Positions 9,196 through 17,831 of a stretch of DNA of 64,000 nt are shown one piece after another. This stretch comes from Actinoplanes sp. M2I2 (GTDB taxonomy: Bacteria; Actinomycetota; Actinomycetes; Mycobacteriales; Micromonosporaceae). Under the pieces are notes generated by a model. It saw only the letters and a program-made list of their open reading frames with translations, was not told where the DNA came from and did not search any database. The position numbers and the translations under genes were made by a program. The stretch covers positions 1 to 64,000 of the forward strand of contig NZ_JALPVJ010000020.1 in the NCBI RefSeq assembly GCF_023544445.1. Direction: 5' to 3'. The stretch's first letter is position 1; the number at the start of each line of letters is the position of its first letter.

Positions 9196-9558
9196 ATGGA
9201 CACCACATCAAGCCGAGCCGACCTCTCCTGGGACGAGCTGCCGGCCGCCATCACCACGTATCTGCCCGCGCACGAGAAGCACGACACGACGACGGCGCTC
9301 GGGTCGTTCGCCGTCGACGCCGTGGTGACCGACGAGGGGCAGACCTACCACGGCCACGACCAGATCCGGGGCTGGCTGACCAAGTCGGCCGGCGAGTACA
9401 CGTTCACCACCGCGTTCGCCGGCGCCTCCCGGGACGGCGGGACGGGGTGGGACGTGATTCAGCATCTGGAAGGCACCTTCCCGGGCGGATCGGTCGATCT
9501 GCACTACCGGTTCACCCTCGACGGCGACCGGATCACCCGGCTCGTGATCGAACCGTAG
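9196..9558 (+). CDS. SnoaL-like / NTF2-fold protein
   Basis: A 120-residue single-domain protein of the SnoaL-like NTF2 superfamily. The typical pattern is visible: an early helix (LPAAITTYLPAHEKHD), then FAVDAVVTDEGQTYHGHDQIRGWL and later strands ending in DGDRITRLVIEP. Family members act as small polyketide cyclases, isomerases, epoxide hydrolases or simple ligand-binding proteins, so no reaction can be named. It stands alone between two hairpins and is driven by a MerR-type promoter, suggesting induction by a small molecule. It converges on the peptidase gene. Confidence 0.8.
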   Translation: MDTTSSRADLSWDELPAAITTYLPAHEKHDTTTALGSFAVDAVVTDEGQTYHGHDQIRGWLTKSAGEYTFTTAFAGASRDGGTGWDVIQHLEGTFPGGSVDLHYRFTLDGDRITRLVIEP

Positions 9559-9569
9559 GAGCCGCGGCT

Positions 9570-9607
9570 CGGCCGGCTGCCGGTGCTTCCCACCCGGCAG
9601 CCGGCCG
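9570..9607 (+). terminator. Strong bidirectional hairpin between convergent genes
   Basis: CGGCCGGCTGCCGG (9570-9583) and CCGGCAGCCGGCCG (9594-9607) make a perfect 14-bp stem with a 10-base loop. It lies between the plus-strand SnoaL-like gene (ends 9558) and the minus-strand peptidase gene (ends 9634), as expected for a shared terminator. Confidence 0.7.
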
Positions 9608-9633
9608 CGACGCCGGTTCCGTCAGCGCCCGGA

Positions 9634-11094
9634 TCAGGGGCGCGGGTCCACCGCGGCGCAGGTCGCGCCCCGCGCCGGAAGCCGCCCCTCGATCAGGTAG
9701 CGGTCGACCACCCCGTTGGGGCACGGCAGGTGCTGGCGGTAGACCCCGTGGCCCCACCCCTGGTAGGTGAACAGCCGCGCGTGGCCGATCTGCTCGGTCA
9801 CGGTGGCCGCCCAGTGCCGCGGGGTGGCCGGGTCGTGCTGGGCGGCGACGACCAGGGCGGGACGGCGCAGGGCGGCGTCCAGGCGATGCTGCGGGTTGCC
9901 GACCTTCCCGGGATGGCCGACACAGAAGCTGAACGACTCCGCACCGGCCGCGCCGACCCGCAGGTGAGGAGCGACCCCTTCGGCGCGCTCGATCAGGCGG
10001 GAGAAGTCCGCGAAACCCCGGATGCCGAGGTTCCAATCCTGACAGAACGCCAGGTCGGGGAGGGGCCGGACCTCGGCCGTGGTGGCTGCTCGCCCGGGCG
10101 CCGGCGCCGGCCCGCTGTCGAGGGCGGCGAGCCGTTCGGCGAGTCCGGGCCAGGCGGCGGGAAGCCAGGACGTGAACTGGAACTCCGTGGTGAGGCCGTA
10201 GCGGGTGTAGCTGCCGAGGTCGCCCCGGTCCGCCCGGTCGCTCAGCGAGGCGAACAGCGCCGGCACATCACGGCCGTGCAGAGCGCACGTCGTCGTCCGG
10301 CCGCACCAGGACGCGAACTGCTGGAACAGGTCCTCGGCGGCTGCGGCGTGGGTGACGAAGAACGACCGCGCGGACTGGCTGTGGTCCATCGGGCTGTCGA
10401 GCACCATCGCGCGAACCCGGTGCGGGTAGTTCTCGGCGTAGGCCTGGCCCGTCAGCGTGCCGTAGGAGACACCGTAGAAGCTGATCGTCTCTTCCCCCAG
10501 CGCGGCCCGGACGGCGTCCACGTCGTGGGCGACGCTCACCGAGTCGAGATGTCCGGCCAGCGGCCCGGTGTGCTTCCGGCAGTCCTCATACAGCGCCCGG
10601 TTGTACGACACGAGGCTGTCGTAGGCGGCCCTGGTCGCCGGCACCGGGTGCGGCCGTCGCGCCAGCAGGTCGGCCGAGCAGAGGACGGGATTGCTGCGGC
10701 CGACACCCCGCGGGTCGAAACCGACGACGTCGAAGCGGCGAAGCACCTCGGGGTTGAAGTAGCGTTCGTCGAACACAGCGTCCACACCGGACCGGCCTGG
10801 CCCGCCCGGGTGGAACATCAGGGTGCCGATCCGGTCGGCGGGGTTCGCGGCCGACCGTTTGGCCAGGGCGAGCTCGAAGGTGGGGCCGTCCGGCCGGGCC
10901 CAGTCGACGGGAAGGGTGAGCGACGCGCATCGCACCCGCGGGTCGGCCGGGTGCTCAGGGCAGTCTCGCCAGACCGGACCGGCGCCGGCACGCGGCGAGG
11001 CCGAACTTGCGCCGGTGTTGACGATCGCTGCGCCTCCGAGAATCAGCGCCCCGGAGACCAGGACGTACAGCGTGGTCAGGAATTTCCTCGGCAT
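9634..11094 (-). CDS. Exported TAP-like serine peptidase (alpha/beta hydrolase, S33-type)
   Basis: A 486-residue secreted hydrolase related to Streptomyces tripeptidyl aminopeptidases. The N-terminus has a signal peptide (basic MPRK, then a hydrophobic stretch, with cleavage probably near ASSAS). The mature part starts with W.DCPEHP..... and shows the oxyanion-hole HPGGPGRSG, the nucleophile elbow GVSYGT, an acid-containing HDPATP and the catalytic-histidine GHGVY in the TAP-like C-terminal domain. It likely removes short peptides or hydrolyses esters outside the cell. ATG at 11094 is chosen over the longer frame because GGAGGACCC precedes it and the signal peptide follows at once. Cysteine pairs in the mature chain fit an exported protein. 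Confidence 0.88.
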   Translation of the reverse strand: MPRKFLTTLYVLVSGALILGGAAIVNTGASSASPRAGAGPVWRDCPEHPADPRVRCASLTLPVDWARPDGPTFELALAKRSAANPADRIGTLMFHPGGPGRSGVDAVFDERYFNPEVLRRFDVVGFDPRGVGRSNPVLCSADLLARRPHPVPATRAAYDSLVSYNRALYEDCRKHTGPLAGHLDSVSVAHDVDAVRAALGEETISFYGVSYGTLTGQAYAENYPHRVRAMVLDSPMDHSQSARSFFVTHAAAAEDLFQQFASWCGRTTTCALHGRDVPALFASLSDRADRGDLGSYTRYGLTTEFQFTSWLPAAWPGLAERLAALDSGPAPAPGRAATTAEVRPLPDLAFCQDWNLGIRGFADFSRLIERAEGVAPHLRVGAAGAESFSFCVGHPGKVGNPQHRLDAALRRPALVVAAQHDPATPRHWAATVTEQIGHARLFTYQGWGHGVYRQHLPCPNGVVDRYLIEGRLPARGATCAAVDPRP

Positions 11095-11237
11095 GGGTCC
11101 TCCGCGGGACGGGTATCGGTCGGCCGCCGACAACGGCGCACACTGCGACACGACGTACTCCGGCCCGGCTGGTTCAACGAATTCAGGAAGCCGGGCCGCC
11201 GGTTGAGACAACAGCCGCCCCGGCCGTCGTAGCGGGT

Positions 11238-11999
11238 ATGACTTCTCTCGACCTGGCGCCGAGTATGGCGTCACAACTTCGGAACTGCAGGCGTTACTGG
11301 CTCGGCTACGACAGCGACAATCGGGCTGACGGCAAGGTGTCCCTGTACCGCAGCGGCGTACGGCACGGGCAGTTGAACGGCATTCTGCGGGTCACCGCCG
11401 GACGGTTTCCCGAAGCGCTCGCCCCGTCCGAGAGCTTCGGCGCGCTGCCCTGGATCTGGTGGGTCGGTCCGGACAGCTATCCCGGTCTGGCCGGCGATCT
11501 GCTCGGCGCCGGTGCGGTCGAGGTCGGAAGGTTGCCGGTGATGGCGGCGCCCATCGACGAGGTGACCGACGTCGACGTCCCGCCCGGCTTGACGATCGAA
11601 CAGGTCCCGGCGTCCGGCTCGCTGGAGGCCTGGGTGGACGCTTACGCAACCCCCCTGGGTGTGGAGCCGGATCAGCGGAGTGCGGCGGTGCTCATGGAGG
11701 CGGGGCATCGGGAGGCTCCGCAGCACCTGATCCGCTTCGCCGGGCGCGTGGACGGGCGCGTCGTCGCGACGTCGGCTCTGCTCGACAACGACGGCGTGGC
11801 CGGGATCTACGTGGTGGCGACGCAGGAGTCGTATCGTCGCCGTGGCATCGGCGCGGCCCTCACCGCGGCCGCTGTCGCCGAGGGGCGCCGTCGCGGTCTT
11901 CCCCTGGCTTCGTTGCAGGCCACTGCGATGGGCCGGCCGGTGTACGAGCGTCTCGGTCTGCGGCCGGTCGCCGAGTACCGGCTGTTCACGTACTCCTGA
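11238..11999 (+). CDS. GNAT family N-acetyltransferase
   Basis: A 253-residue acetyltransferase. The C-terminal half holds the acetyl-CoA-binding core, with IYVVAT then the pyrophosphate-binding loop RRRGIGAAL (about residues 198-206) and the final MGRPVYERLGL strand-helix. The N-terminal 120 residues are a less conserved extension that may help bind the acceptor. The acceptor is unknown; GNAT enzymes acetylate amines on small molecules or proteins. It is divergent from the peptidase gene and convergent with a small membrane protein gene. I see no ribosome site of good quality before the ATG, so a leaderless transcript is possible. Confidence 0.85.
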   Translation: MTSLDLAPSMASQLRNCRRYWLGYDSDNRADGKVSLYRSGVRHGQLNGILRVTAGRFPEALAPSESFGALPWIWWVGPDSYPGLAGDLLGAGAVEVGRLPVMAAPIDEVTDVDVPPGLTIEQVPASGSLEAWVDAYATPLGVEPDQRSAAVLMEAGHREAPQHLIRFAGRVDGRVVATSALLDNDGVAGIYVVATQESYRRRGIGAALTAAAVAEGRRRGLPLASLQATAMGRPVYERLGLRPVAEYRLFTYS

Positions 12000-12035
12000 C
12001 CATCGTCCCGGGCCGGTGCGCCGGGTGCGGCGTGC

Positions 12036-12061
12036 GGTCCGGACGCGGCAGCGTCCGGACC
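12036..12061 (+). terminator. Bidirectional hairpin between convergent genes
   Basis: GGTCCGGACGC (12036-12046) and GCGTCCGGACC (12051-12061) form a perfect 11-bp stem with a 4-base GGCA loop. It sits between the GNAT gene (ends 11999) and the minus-strand membrane protein gene (ends 12090). Confidence 0.7.
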
Positions 12062-12089
12062 TCCGCGGGCGTCGTCAAGGGTGTCGCGG

Positions 12090-12578
12090 TTACTCCGAGG
12101 GCGCCATGGCCGCGGTCCACGCCGTCTGCGCGCCCACGAGCACGAGCAGGCAGAACAGGATGCCCTCCCACTGGGGTCCGGTGAGCCCGGCGCCCGGCGC
12201 GCGTCCGAGCTGAGGGAGCACAGCCACCACGACGATGAGCCCGTACACCGGGGTGGCGACCCGGACCAGCAACCGGGCCGCCGTCCGGCCGCCCGACCTC
12301 GCGATCCCCGGGGCGGACGACAGGATCCCCACCGCCCCGGCGACGCCGGCGATCACGAAGGCGGTCCGCCAGACCGCCGTCGCCTCCGGGGCCACCTGAC
12401 TCACCAGCGCCGCCGCGCCGGGCACGAGGAACTGAAGAGAGATGATGTACGCCGCCCGCCCGCTGCCCGCGCCGGTGCTGCGCAGATGCGGTCGTTCCTG
12501 CACGGTCACCCACCACAGGCCGAGCAGAGTGAAGTTGATCCCGGCCAGGATGCCGTAGAACGCGGTCAGCTCCTTCAT
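12090..12578 (-). CDS. Four-helix integral membrane protein of unknown function
   Basis: A 162-residue protein with about four hydrophobic segments: roughly 5-25, 45-65, 70-95 and 105-160, the last possibly two helices. It has no signal peptide cleavage site or catalytic motif I recognise. It starts with ATG at 12578, preceded on the coding strand by a GC-rich leader with an AGG-containing site. It is monocistronic and convergent with the acetyltransferase gene. It could be a small sensor or transport accessory protein, but nothing in the sequence supports a specific role. Confidence 0.7.
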   Translation of the reverse strand: MKELTAFYGILAGINFTLLGLWWVTVQERPHLRSTGAGSGRAAYIISLQFLVPGAAALVSQVAPEATAVWRTAFVIAGVAGAVGILSSAPGIARSGGRTAARLLVRVATPVYGLIVVVAVLPQLGRAPGAGLTGPQWEGILFCLLVLVGAQTAWTAAMAPSE

Positions 12579-13004
12579 CGCTCACCTGCCGGCGCGGCGC
12601 CGCCTTCGTCGCTATCGGGCAGGGGGAGCACCGGCCGGCGGTGGGAACGGACCATCATGAGTTCTCCATCCAGGTTGCACAGACGTCGTCTTCTTGTACG
12701 CAGGGCGGAGCGGACTGTTCACCGCGCTCCGATGGTGGTCGACGCCGGCATCTGTCGCATGACTTAACCGAGCCGTGCGGAGGTCGGCTGTTCGCGTGGG
12801 CGCCATCACATCGGCGGAGATGGGCGTCAGCCCGCCATTGCCCTGCAAAAGGCGCGATCCCGGCAATGCGGATCGTCGCACCGGTACGGGGGCGGGCAGG
12901 CGAATGACTGATTCGGGGGACGGGCCGCGAGCGGAGGGTGGTTCTCACAACGGCCCGCTGTTCAGGGCGCGTCGTTCGTCTCGTTCGTCTCGGAGGAGTT
13001 CTTC
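12579..13004. other. Gene-poor intergenic region (426 bp)
   Basis: No convincing gene lies here; the short open frames are arginine/proline-rich shadows. The right edge contains a tandem GTTCGTCTC repeat and a GGAGGA ribosome site just before the ATG at 13005. Less GC-rich patches near 12670-12700 and 12760-12775 could hold promoters for the divergent genes, but I cannot define the boxes. Confidence 0.5.
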
Positions 13005-13706
13005 ATGAAGCCCACGGTTGTTCTGGTGCATGGCGCCTTTGCGGAGTCGGCGAGCTGGAATGGTGTGATCAGCCGGTTGCAGGCTGCCGGTCATCGCACT
13101 GTCGCCGCCGGCAATCCGTTGCGGAGTCTGTCGGGCGATGCCGCTTCGGTGTCTGATCTGCTGGCCACCATCGAGGGACCGGTGGTCCTGGTGGGCCATT
13201 CCTATGGTGGGGCTGTCGCGTCGAATGCCGCGGTCGGCAACGACAACGTCAAGGCGCTGGTTTATGTGGCCGCGCTGGCCCCGGACAAGGGTGAGACCAC
13301 TCCTGATCTGCTCGGGATGTTCCCGGGGGCGACGCTGGGGGAGCACCTGTACGAGGTGCCGCTGAGCGATGGCACCGCCGACGTCTATGTCGCCGCCGAG
13401 CACTACCACGAGCATTTCTGTGCTGACGTGCCGGCCGGACAGGCCGCGCTGGATGCGGCTACGCAGCGGCCGTTCAACTCGGTGGCGCTCAACGAGGCGT
13501 CGGGTGAGCCGGCGTGGAAGACGATCCCGTCGTGGTTCATCTCGCCCGAGCAGGACCGGGCGATCCCGCTGGAGACGTTCCGGTTCATGGCCGGACGGGC
13601 CAACGCCCGCGAAGCGGTCGAGGTGCCCGGCGCGTCGCACGCTCTGGCCGTTTCGCAGCCGCAGGTGGTGGCCGAGTTCATCCTCCGGGCCGCCGCGGCC
13701 GTCTGA
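13005..13706 (+). CDS. Alpha/beta hydrolase, cytoplasmic paralogue
   Basis: A 233-residue alpha/beta hydrolase starting directly with MKPTVVLVHGAFAESASW, giving the HGAF oxyanion region. VGHSYGG carries the nucleophilic serine (about residue 66), and the catalytic histidine is in PGASHALAVSQP near the end. It belongs to the group related to plant methyl-esterases and small actinobacterial esterases; the substrate is unknown. ATG at 13005 follows GGAGGAG at good spacing. The next gene is a clear paralogue with an added export signal, 88 bp downstream on the same strand, so the two probably form one transcript that arose by tandem duplication. Confidence 0.88.
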   Translation: MKPTVVLVHGAFAESASWNGVISRLQAAGHRTVAAGNPLRSLSGDAASVSDLLATIEGPVVLVGHSYGGAVASNAAVGNDNVKALVYVAALAPDKGETTPDLLGMFPGATLGEHLYEVPLSDGTADVYVAAEHYHEHFCADVPAGQAALDAATQRPFNSVALNEASGEPAWKTIPSWFISPEQDRAIPLETFRFMAGRANAREAVEVPGASHALAVSQPQVVAEFILRAAAAV

Positions 13707-13794
13707 ATCGACCCTGGCCCGATGGTCGACCTGCCGGGCCCGGCGCCGCGAAGTGATTGACGGATCCACTCAGTTCTCGAAAGGACAAGTTCTC

Positions 13795-14634
13795 ATGAAG
13801 GTTCAATTGTCGCGTGTGCCCGGTCGTCGGGTCGCTGTGCGGACGGTGATGACCGCGGGTGTGGCGGTGGCCGCGCTGGTGGCCGGGTCGGCCGGTGCGA
13901 CGGCGCAGTCGCGGCCCTCGGCCAAGCCGACGGTGGTGCTGGTGCACGGTGCGTTCGCGGATTCGTCGAGCTGGAACGGTGTGGTCACCGAGCTGCTCGG
14001 TGACGGCTATCCGGTGGTGGCCGCGGCGAACCCGCTGCGGGGGCTGCACTCGGATGCCCAGTACCTGCGCAGTGTGCTGGCCGGGGTGAAGGGGCCGATC
14101 GTGCTGGCTGGGCATTCCTATGGCGGGTCGGTGATGAGTGAGGCCGCCGATGGGGACAAGGACGTCAAGGCGCTGGTGTACATCGCCAGCTTCGCCCCCG
14201 ACAAGGGGGAGAGCACGTCCGCGCTGGCGGCGAAGTTCCCGGGCGGGCAGTTGGGCGAGGCCCTGAACGAGGTGCCGGTGACGGTGCCCGGCGCGGGGGC
14301 GGGGACGGATCTGTACATCAAGCAGGATCAGTTCCGGCGGGTGTTCGCCGCGGATGTGCCGCGGCGGGAGGCGGCGCTCATGGCGGCGACACAGCGGCCG
14401 ATCACGAGTGCGGCGCTGGACGAGAAGGCGACCAGGACGGCGTGGAAGTCGATCCGGTCGTGGTTCCTGATCACCCGGCAGGATCTGGCGATTCCGGCGG
14501 ACTCGATGCGGTTCATGGCCAAGCGGGCCAAGTCCCGCACGGTCGAGATCGACGCTTCGCACGCGGTCACGGTGTCCGAACCCGACGCGGTCGCCGACCT
14601 GATCGTCGAGGCGGCCCGAGCCACCACCCGCTGA
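13795..14634 (+). CDS. Exported alpha/beta hydrolase, paralogue of the preceding gene
   Basis: A 279-residue enzyme whose first 40 residues are a signal peptide (basic MKVQLSRVPGRR, hydrophobic core, cleavage probably after GATAQ). The mature domain repeats the preceding protein's layout: KPTVVLVHGAFADSSSW, AGHSYGGS with the nucleophile, and ASHAVTVSEPD with the histidine. The ATG at 13795 is chosen because GAAAGGAC sits upstream and the signal starts there; the longer frame from 13369 is an overlap artefact. The pair would place similar ester-cleaving activities inside and outside the cell. Confidence 0.88.
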   Translation: MKVQLSRVPGRRVAVRTVMTAGVAVAALVAGSAGATAQSRPSAKPTVVLVHGAFADSSSWNGVVTELLGDGYPVVAAANPLRGLHSDAQYLRSVLAGVKGPIVLAGHSYGGSVMSEAADGDKDVKALVYIASFAPDKGESTSALAAKFPGGQLGEALNEVPVTVPGAGAGTDLYIKQDQFRRVFAADVPRREAALMAATQRPITSAALDEKATRTAWKSIRSWFLITRQDLAIPADSMRFMAKRAKSRTVEIDASHAVTVSEPDAVADLIVEAARATTR

Positions 14635-14649
14635 CCACCGCAGGGCGCG

Positions 14650-14689
14650 CCCGGCAGGCTCCTGGTTTGAGCTTCCGCGTCCTGCCGGG
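14650..14689 (+). terminator. Hairpin after the tandem hydrolases
   Basis: CCCGGCAGG (14650-14658) pairs with CCTGCCGGG (14681-14689), a perfect 9-bp stem with a 22-base loop, 15 bp after the stop codon. It is a probable terminator. Confidence 0.45.
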
Positions 14690-14788
14690 TCGCCTCCGAG
14701 CACGCAGCCGCGAATGACCGACGACCGTTGAACTGTGGCCGTTCGCACCCGTCGTAGCGAAAGGCACCCCAAAACGATCTTTAAGGAA

Positions 14789-14909
14789 CGTTCAGGAGTT
14801 ACCTACCGTCATTCAGCAAACACCGTTCAGGAGCAGAGACAGTGCCGCACGTAAGCAAGGAGTGTTGACGAGCTCGCAGTCAACACAGTTCCTAGTGCAC
14901 GTAGGGGGG
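14789..14909 (+). promoter_or_regulatory. Direct repeats and ribosome site upstream of the SARP gene
   Basis: CGTTCAGGAG occurs twice, at 14789-14798 and 14824-14833, with a weaker TTCAG at 14812-14816 between them. SARP proteins bind short direct repeats, so these could be autoregulatory sites, though the spacing (21 and 14 bp) is not the textbook 11 or 22. A GGGGGGA ribosome site at about 14903-14909 precedes the GTG at 14918. Confidence 0.35.
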
Positions 14910-14917
14910 ATAGTTCC

Positions 14918-17809
14918 GTGCCTTCGACCAACGGCGACGAGACATCGTGGTGTTTCGGCGTGCTCGGACCGGTGCACGTCCGGCGGCAGGGAACGGAAGT
15001 GGACCTCGGTGCCCGGCAGCAGCGTCTGATCCTGGCCTTGTTGCTGGCCAACGCGGGGCAGCCGGTCGGTCTCGCGGACATCGTCGAGGTGTTGTGGGAT
15101 CAGCGGCCGCCGCAGAGTGCGGTGAACGTCGTGCACCGTTATGTGGGTGCGTTGCGGCGGTTGTTCGAGCCGGGCCTGGCGGCCCGGTCGGCCGGGCGGT
15201 GGTTGCTCGGTGATGCGGCCGGCTATCGGATGCGGGTCGACGCGGACAACCTCGACCTGCTGCGGTTGCGGGAGCTGGCCGAACAGGCCAGGGCGGACGC
15301 CTCGGCCGGGCGGTTGCCGGAGGCGATGTCGGCCTTCGAGCAGGCTCTTGCCCTGTGGCGCGGACCGTGCGGCGGCGTGGCCGAACTCGGCGCCAACGAC
15401 AACCTGACCTTCAGCGTTGTCGACCACGAGTGTGCCGACCTGGCCCGGGAGGCGGCCGCCCTGGCGTTGCGCCTGGAGCGGTCCCGATCGATTCTTCCCG
15501 TGCTGCGGCGGATGGCCGAACACCGTCCGCTGGACGAGGCTCTGCAGGCTCAGCTCTTGCTGACCTTGTCGGCCGACGGGCAGCAGGCCGAGGCGATCAC
15601 CCTCTATCACGACATTCGCCGCCGGTTGGCCGAGGAACTGGGTGTGGATCCGGGTGAGGAGCTCCGCGAGGCGTATCACCTCGTCCTGGGGCAGAACGCG
15701 GCTGAGCCGTCAGCCTCGCGGACGCCGGGCGGGATGACCATCAGCCGAGCCTCGGCTGTCTCCACCGTGCTCCCGGCGCAATTGCCGGCTGATCTGCCGT
15801 ATTTCACGGGTCGTGACGAGGCGCAGCGCCGGACGTTGGGTCTGGTCAACGGTCACGTGCTGACGCAGGTGTCGATGCCGGTGCTGGCCATCGACGGGAT
15901 TCCGGGTATCGGCAAGACCAGTCTGGCCATTCATCTGGCTCATCAGCTGGCCGATGCCTATCCGGACGGGCAGCTGTACGTCGATCTGCAGGGTTTCGAC
16001 CCCGAACAGTCCGTGCTGCATCCGGCGGAGGCGCTGCAGGGTTTCCTGAACGCGCTGGGAGTGCCGGATGCCGACATCCCGGCGAGTCATCACGCCCGGT
16101 CGGGTCTGTATCGCAGTGTGCTGGCCGGTCGGCGGGTTCTGGTGGTGCTGGACAACGCGCACAGCGTGGAGCAGGTCCGTCCGTTGTTGCCGGGGGCGCC
16201 GGGGTGCCTGGTGCTGGTGACCAGTCGTAAACGGTTGACCGGGCTGGCGACCGCGCACGGCGCGCATCTGATGACGCTGGATGTGTTGTCGGCCGAGGAC
16301 GCCCGGGACTTCCTGGTGTCGCGGATCGGGCCGGCTCGTACGGGGGCGGACCCGGCGGCGGTGGCCGAGATCGTGGCGCGGTGCGGGCGGTTGCCGTTGG
16401 CGCTGGCGGTGGTCGCGGCCCGGGCGTTGACGCATCCGGATCACCGGCTGGCCGACATCGCCGGGGAACTCCGTGACGCGCAGGGCAGCCTGGACGGGTT
16501 TTCCCATGACGACATGGGCAACGACATCCGGGCGATCTTCTCGTGGTCGTACCGGATGCTCGGTGCCCGGGCGGCCAGGTTGTTCCGGTTGTTGTCGTTG
16601 CATCCGGGCCCGGATATCGCTGTCGCGGCGATGGCGAGCCTGGCTGGTGTGCCGTTGGGTGAGGCCCGGGTGCTGGTCGGTGAGCTCGTACGGACGGGTT
16701 TGGTGGCCGAGCACACGGTGGGCCGGTACACCACACATGATCTGATCCGCGCGTACGCGCAGGAACTGGTCGGTCTGCACGACGACGACCAGGCCCGGGC
16801 GGACGCGTTCGACCGGCTCGTGCACCACTACCGGCTGAGCGCCTACAACGCGGACCTCCTTCTGGGCCCCACCGTCGTGCTGAACCGGCCCGAGGCGCCG
16901 GGGGACACCGTCATCGCCCACCTGGGCGACGCGGCGGAGGCCGTCGACTGGTTCAACCAGGAGCGGCACGTCCTCAAGGCCCTGGTCCAGCGCCGGCTCG
17001 AGGACGGCCATCCCGGGTCGGCCTGGCGGTTGGCCCTGACCCTGCAGCGTTTCAGCCATCGCGAAGGCTGGTGGCACGACTGGGCGGCGATCGCCCGGGC
17101 CTGTCTGCAGGCGGCCACCGTCGCCGGGGACGACCTCGGCCGCGCCCACATGTCCCGGAGTCTGGCCGGCGCCGAACTCTCCCTGGGCGATCCCGACTCC
17201 GCGGCACGGCTGCTGCGTCTCTCGCTCGACCTGTTCACCAGGCTGGGCAACCCGGAGGAGCAGGCGCTGGTGTATCGCAACCTCGGCCAGCTGCGGGCCG
17301 CGCAGGCCGATCATCTCGACGCCGTCGACAATTACGAGCACGCTCTGCGCCTGTTCGAGTCCCTGGACGATCGGCCGGCCCAGGTCATCGTCCTGTACTG
17401 CCTGGCCGACGCGCAGGTTCACCTCGGCCGGCCGGACACCGGCATGACGCTGGCCCACCGTGCGTTGTCGATCGCCGAAGCGCTGGGAGACCCGGAAGGG
17501 CTCGGGCTGTCCCACGAGGCGCTGGCGCTGAGCCTCGAGGCCGACGGGGACCTGTCGGCCGCGCTGACCGCCTGGAAACAGGCGAACGAGATCTACCGGC
17601 AGATGGGGTGGCGGATGAACCAGACCGAAGCGCTGACCCACCAGGGCGACACCGCACTGGCCCTGGGCGACCCGGCCCAGGCTCGCGCAGCCTGGCGACA
17701 GGCCCTCGAGCTGCTCAGCCACCGGCATCTTCCCCTGGTGGCCGAGATCGAGGAGCGTCTCACCCGCCTCGAGGCGCCCAGGGCCGTACGGGCCTACGGC
17801 ACACGCTGA
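14918..17809 (+). CDS. AfsR-like SARP transcriptional regulator (OmpR-wHTH/BTAD/NB-ARC/TPR)
   Basis: A full-length 963-residue SARP regulator. An N-terminal winged helix (about 12-100, FGVLGPV... QQRLILALLLANAG....V..LWD) leads into the bacterial transcriptional activation domain (about 105-250). An NB-ARC ATPase follows, with Walker A GIPGIGKTS near 330, Walker B VLVVLDNA near 410 and the GLPLAL-type RLPLALAVVAARAL near 495. A C-terminal TPR array runs from about 640 to 950. Such proteins activate antibiotic or other specialised pathways by recruiting RNA polymerase at direct repeats. GTG at 14918 is supported by the GGGGGGA site. No biosynthetic cluster lies in the window, so it may be a pleiotropic or distant regulator. 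Confidence 0.92.
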   Translation: MPSTNGDETSWCFGVLGPVHVRRQGTEVDLGARQQRLILALLLANAGQPVGLADIVEVLWDQRPPQSAVNVVHRYVGALRRLFEPGLAARSAGRWLLGDAAGYRMRVDADNLDLLRLRELAEQARADASAGRLPEAMSAFEQALALWRGPCGGVAELGANDNLTFSVVDHECADLAREAAALALRLERSRSILPVLRRMAEHRPLDEALQAQLLLTLSADGQQAEAITLYHDIRRRLAEELGVDPGEELREAYHLVLGQNAAEPSASRTPGGMTISRASAVSTVLPAQLPADLPYFTGRDEAQRRTLGLVNGHVLTQVSMPVLAIDGIPGIGKTSLAIHLAHQLADAYPDGQLYVDLQGFDPEQSVLHPAEALQGFLNALGVPDADIPASHHARSGLYRSVLAGRRVLVVLDNAHSVEQVRPLLPGAPGCLVLVTSRKRLTGLATAHGAHLMTLDVLSAEDARDFLVSRIGPARTGADPAAVAEIVARCGRLPLALAVVAARALTHPDHRLADIAGELRDAQGSLDGFSHDDMGNDIRAIFSWSYRMLGARAARLFRLLSLHPGPDIAVAAMASLAGVPLGEARVLVGELVRTGLVAEHTVGRYTTHDLIRAYAQELVGLHDDDQARADAFDRLVHHYRLSAYNADLLLGPTVVLNRPEAPGDTVIAHLGDAAEAVDWFNQERHVLKALVQRRLEDGHPGSAWRLALTLQRFSHREGWWHDWAAIARACLQAATVAGDDLGRAHMSRSLAGAELSLGDPDSAARLLRLSLDLFTRLGNPEEQALVYRNLGQLRAAQADHLDAVDNYEHALRLFESLDDRPAQVIVLYCLADAQVHLGRPDTGMTLAHRALSIAEALGDPEGLGLSHEALALSLEADGDLSAALTAWKQANEIYRQMGWRMNQTEALTHQGDTALALGDPAQARAAWRQALELLSHRHLPLVAEIEERLTRLEAPRAVRAYGTR

Positions 17810-17831
17810 ACTTGCTGGTCCGCGCTCCGTC

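Noticed and set aside
14918..17809. SARP gene as marker of an antibiotic biosynthesis cluster
   Set aside because: No polyketide, peptide or terpene synthase genes lie in the window; nearby hydrolases and SDR genes are not enough.
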